Assembly (NCBI GenBank): GCA_013400975.1
Contig: WBMZ01003302.1
Coordinates: forward strand, 62,001-126,000
DNA length: 64,000 nucleotides
Source: Atrichornis clamosus
Lineage: Eukaryota > Chordata > Aves > Passeriformes > Menuridae
Direction: 5' to 3'
Shown: one piece after another, positions 61,073 to 64,000 of the stretch
Layout of the letters: the number at the start of each line of letters is the position of its first letter
Numbering within the stretch: position 1 is the first letter of the stretch
Notes under the pieces: model-generated
Told to the model about the DNA's origin: nothing
What the model saw: only the letters and a program-made list of their open reading frames with translations
Databases searched by the model: none
Made by a program: the position numbers and the translations under genes

Positions 61073-64000
61073 AGAGGGCAGTGTAATGTGCTGCCAAGTC
61101 TTTTAGGGCTAGTAGTAAATCAGGTAATATTACTGTAGGGGATATAAATAACAGCTTGTAAGTGTACCACCTGTGACTATGTGATTCTGAGAGAAGCAGA
61201 AAATACTCTTGTGAGGCTTTTAGGGCAGGAAGCTGATCAGTATTTGAACAATTTATATAGCCATTAGAAATGGAATTGTTTGCTCTGGGTGTAGAAATGT
61301 AGAAGCAACAGCCCTGATGTTTCTAGGAAGTGTAACTCTACCCTGTATGTCTAGAACCAGGCAGTAAATGAACAGCCAGCCCAAAAGGGCTCTCACGTAA
61401 ATGGATATGGATGTGGATCTTATAACCAGAGTGTGAGCTGGGGCTGTCCAGGATCTATGATGCACTGAGTATTCTTACTCTGTAGTACCCTCTAACCAAC
61501 AGTATTGCTTCAGCTGGTCCAGAAACTTAACAAAAACACAGTCATTTTGCTCAGGGAAAGATCACGTCTGCTTTTCCCAACAATATCCCTTCCGCAGTTG
61601 TTAGGAAAAAACCCAACAACCCTCAATGCGGGTTTTTTTATGGTAGTTTCATATAATGTAATATTAATAATTCTTACTGTTCCCAATAGGCATTAACACC
61701 TATTTAGCTTTTATGAGCCAAATAATTGAACATAAAACTGAGCTCAAGTTGCTGAACTTTGCTTGCCCTGAATCTGACTTCACTGATTGTCATTGAGCTG
61801 AATGTTTTCTGCTTCTGGGAATGTTAGATTAGTTCTGAGCTTGCCCAGGCAATGCTGGCTGGGATGGTCACAGAGGATTCAGCTGGAGTTTCTTGCCATT
61901 TTTCTAATCACTGTTAGGGAAATGCACCTGAAGTGGTTGCCTGTGAGATGGAAAAAATCATGTGTTCTTTCAAAGGTGGGGCTTTACACACGGCAGTCTC
62001 AAGGGTTTAGTTTCTGATTTGAGTGAAGTACAGTATGGCTTCATTCTGAACAGAGGGCTGTATGCAAAGAACTTCTCTCAGAGTTATTCCTCTCTCTTTC
62101 TCTCTATTTATGCATCCTAGGTCTTCTTTCAGAGCACTGGAACTATTCTATTCTCTGGAGGGTATTAAATTTCTGTAAAAGTTTTGGGTCACTTACATAT
62201 GAAGAAGGAACTCTTGAGTTGCAGGAAAACCACAAGCAACTTGTTTTGATAGATAACTTTGCATTTTATCTGCAGCCTAAGCATGCTGAGCCTTGTCCCT
62301 GAGCACACCTCTTGGTGCTTGGCCATTCCTCTTTGAGCCAGACTCAGGCTTGGCCTAAGAACCCTGGGTGTGTGTTTGTGTATTAAGATTAAATGACCCC
62401 GAAACATTGCATTGGATGAAATGAACAGGCCAGTCAGCTTTAGCTGGTTGTTTTCCAGGCCTTGAGGAACTCCAGGCTGTCAACATGCAGAGGTGCGTTG
62501 ATGGAGCACTCTGTCACAGATGCCCCAGTCTGGAATGGTAACACATTAATTATGTTACGTCCTCTTGTACGGTCTGAAGTGCACGGTAAGTTACAGCTCT
62601 TTTAAAAACACGCTCCAGTACATTACCCGAAAAATCTAAAACCTTGTAAAACCTCATAGTTCCAGCATTTTTGGGGTGTTCATTTGCTGATGGTTTTGTG
62701 GGTTTTTTTCTAAATCTGAATTGCCTTTCCCTTCCCTGCAGTTTAGGATATAAATCAACCCCTGGTCTTGGTGATAATCCCACAGTGAAAGGGGATTCTT
62801 TTTGAAGATGTCTCTAATCTTAAATGCTAAACAAAGTAAAAAAAAGTTGTAATGAAAAAAATTACCCTTTAGCTGAGACCTTTTTATACTGAGCTTTAGC
62901 CTGGAGCACATTTTTATAGGCAAGTTATAAACCTGTAAAACAATGTTTCTTGTAAAGCAAAGCCAGTGATCTATGATAGTTGAAAGCAGAGTTTATGGTC
63001 TAAAACATCCTAGAAATTGTTTGAAATACTTAATGCATCCTTCAAACACATAAATTCTAGAGTTATGTGAAGTTTTGCTGGCTCATCCTCTGGGGGACAG
63101 GTTTTGGGTGACTGATGACTATTTGTTAAGGTCAGCAAAAATTAATTCAGCTCATAGGAAATGCATTTCTGATGAGAGACTCTGGAATAACCTTTAAGAA
63201 GCATCATTCTTTAAAACAAAAAAGGAGTCTCTTATTTAAATACAAGCTAGTCACAAGACACCATCTTACTATCACATCACAGAAATTTTGGACAAGGAGA
63301 GGTCCTTGTCGCTCATGCAGCTCATATTCTTCCTTGTTCATCTGTCATTTATATTTATTAGTGCTAATGTAATTGTATTTTTTATTTAAAAGCATCTGCT
63401 ACTCTAATCACTGTTAATGTTTAATCCCTGTTAATTAAAAAGTAGGTTCAAATAAATTGAATGTGTAAAGCAAGGCCTCATTCTACTTTAGCTTAGACAA
63501 TTTGGGCAGATGTCCCACCAAAATCAGCTCAGTTTTGCGGTGCTCAGCCCAAAATCAGGTTATCTTGCGCAGTGAGGGCAATGTCCTGCCCTAGGAAAGC
63601 TGTTTTCCTGATCCGTAATGACATTGACTGGCACAGATTGTGAAGCCAAAATCCTATTTGTGTTTTAGCTGGGAAAAGAGAAGGAACAGGGAACCTTTCG
63701 TCCTACTTGCCTTCCCAAGACAGGAAGGAACATCGAGGACATCTTTCTCCACTGAATTTCTTAGATTTGTGACCCAGCCCAACGAGGACAGGAGGAGATC
63801 GGTCAGCTCCATACTGAAATCCATCTGGGCAATTGCCAGGGAGCCCAGACTGGGTGCTGCCACCCTGGCCCCACTGAGCAAGAGGAGCATTCCCTGTCGG
63901 TTCATGGCTTGGAGCAGGGAAGGTCCAAGCCTGAGCTTACCCCCAAGCCATAACCCCGTACTGGGGATTAATTCAGCAAGGGATGAACAGGCCTTAAATG
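61073..64000. other. Unassigned right end
   Basis: No gene or named repeat is recognised. A short CT-rich run lies at about 62090-62108. The last 400 bases are somewhat more GC-rich and carry an 83-codon minus-strand ORF without known motifs. It is open mainly because of composition. Confidence 0.55.

Noticed and set aside
1..64000. CRISPR arrays, insertion sequences, operons, tRNA or rRNA genes
   Set aside because: No regularly spaced repeats, Shine-Dalgarno-led gene runs or cloverleaf/rRNA words were seen. All repeat and promoter evidence is vertebrate.

Overview
This window looks like vertebrate nuclear DNA, most likely from a bird and probably a songbird. It has no bacterial gene organisation and is mostly AT-rich non-coding sequence. 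It carries five recognisable pieces of CR1 LINE, the dominant bird retroposon. It also carries an LTR whose end (a tract reading TTTAACACACGACA) resembles an LTR family that is abundant in passerine genomes. A single CpG island lies at about 16.7-18.25 kb. Nearly all the ORFs of 60-120 codons are chance ORFs, so gene calls here rest on splice sites and reading-frame continuity.

Left third (1-17.6 kb): a split gene on the minus strand, with its first exon in the CpG island (about 17.33-17.56 kb) and its 3' end beyond position 1. I read nine exons by eye between 16.5 and 5.1 kb (16482-16525, 14604-14662, 12691-12752, 11909-11947, 9702-9733, 9014-9051, 8640-8674, 6136-6168, 5140-5315). They join in one open reading frame with no phase conflict. 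A further good exon lies at 3754-3895, with weaker ones at 1023-1062 and 198-255. Two joins are unresolved: exon 1 to 16482-16525, and 5140-5315 to 3754-3895. The encoded protein is leucine-rich and helical-looking, and I do not recognise it. Its introns hold two CR1 pieces on opposite strands and the LTR.

Centre (16.7-18.25 kb): the CpG-island promoter. It has a CCAAT box, a YY1-type motif, a perfect TCTCGCGAGA element and a pure TCC/GAG tract. A CR1 tail is embedded at its right edge, only 12 bases from an ATG that could start a short divergent plus-strand exon.

Right two thirds (18.3-64 kb): gene-poor DNA with two CR1 tails (49.5 and 60.8 kb), simple A/T-rich repeats, a few GC-richer patches, and isolated plus-strand sequences with good splice signals (29.3, 44.6, 47.3-47.8 and 51.4 kb). 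I cannot assemble these into a gene. They could belong to a non-coding transcript, to a gene with very long introns, or be chance. Several perfect octamer (ATGCAAAT) sites lie in AT-rich, homeodomain-site-rich stretches that resemble conserved non-coding elements. I saw no CRISPR array, operon, tRNA, rRNA or intact mobile element, and no clear sign of a new multi-gene system.
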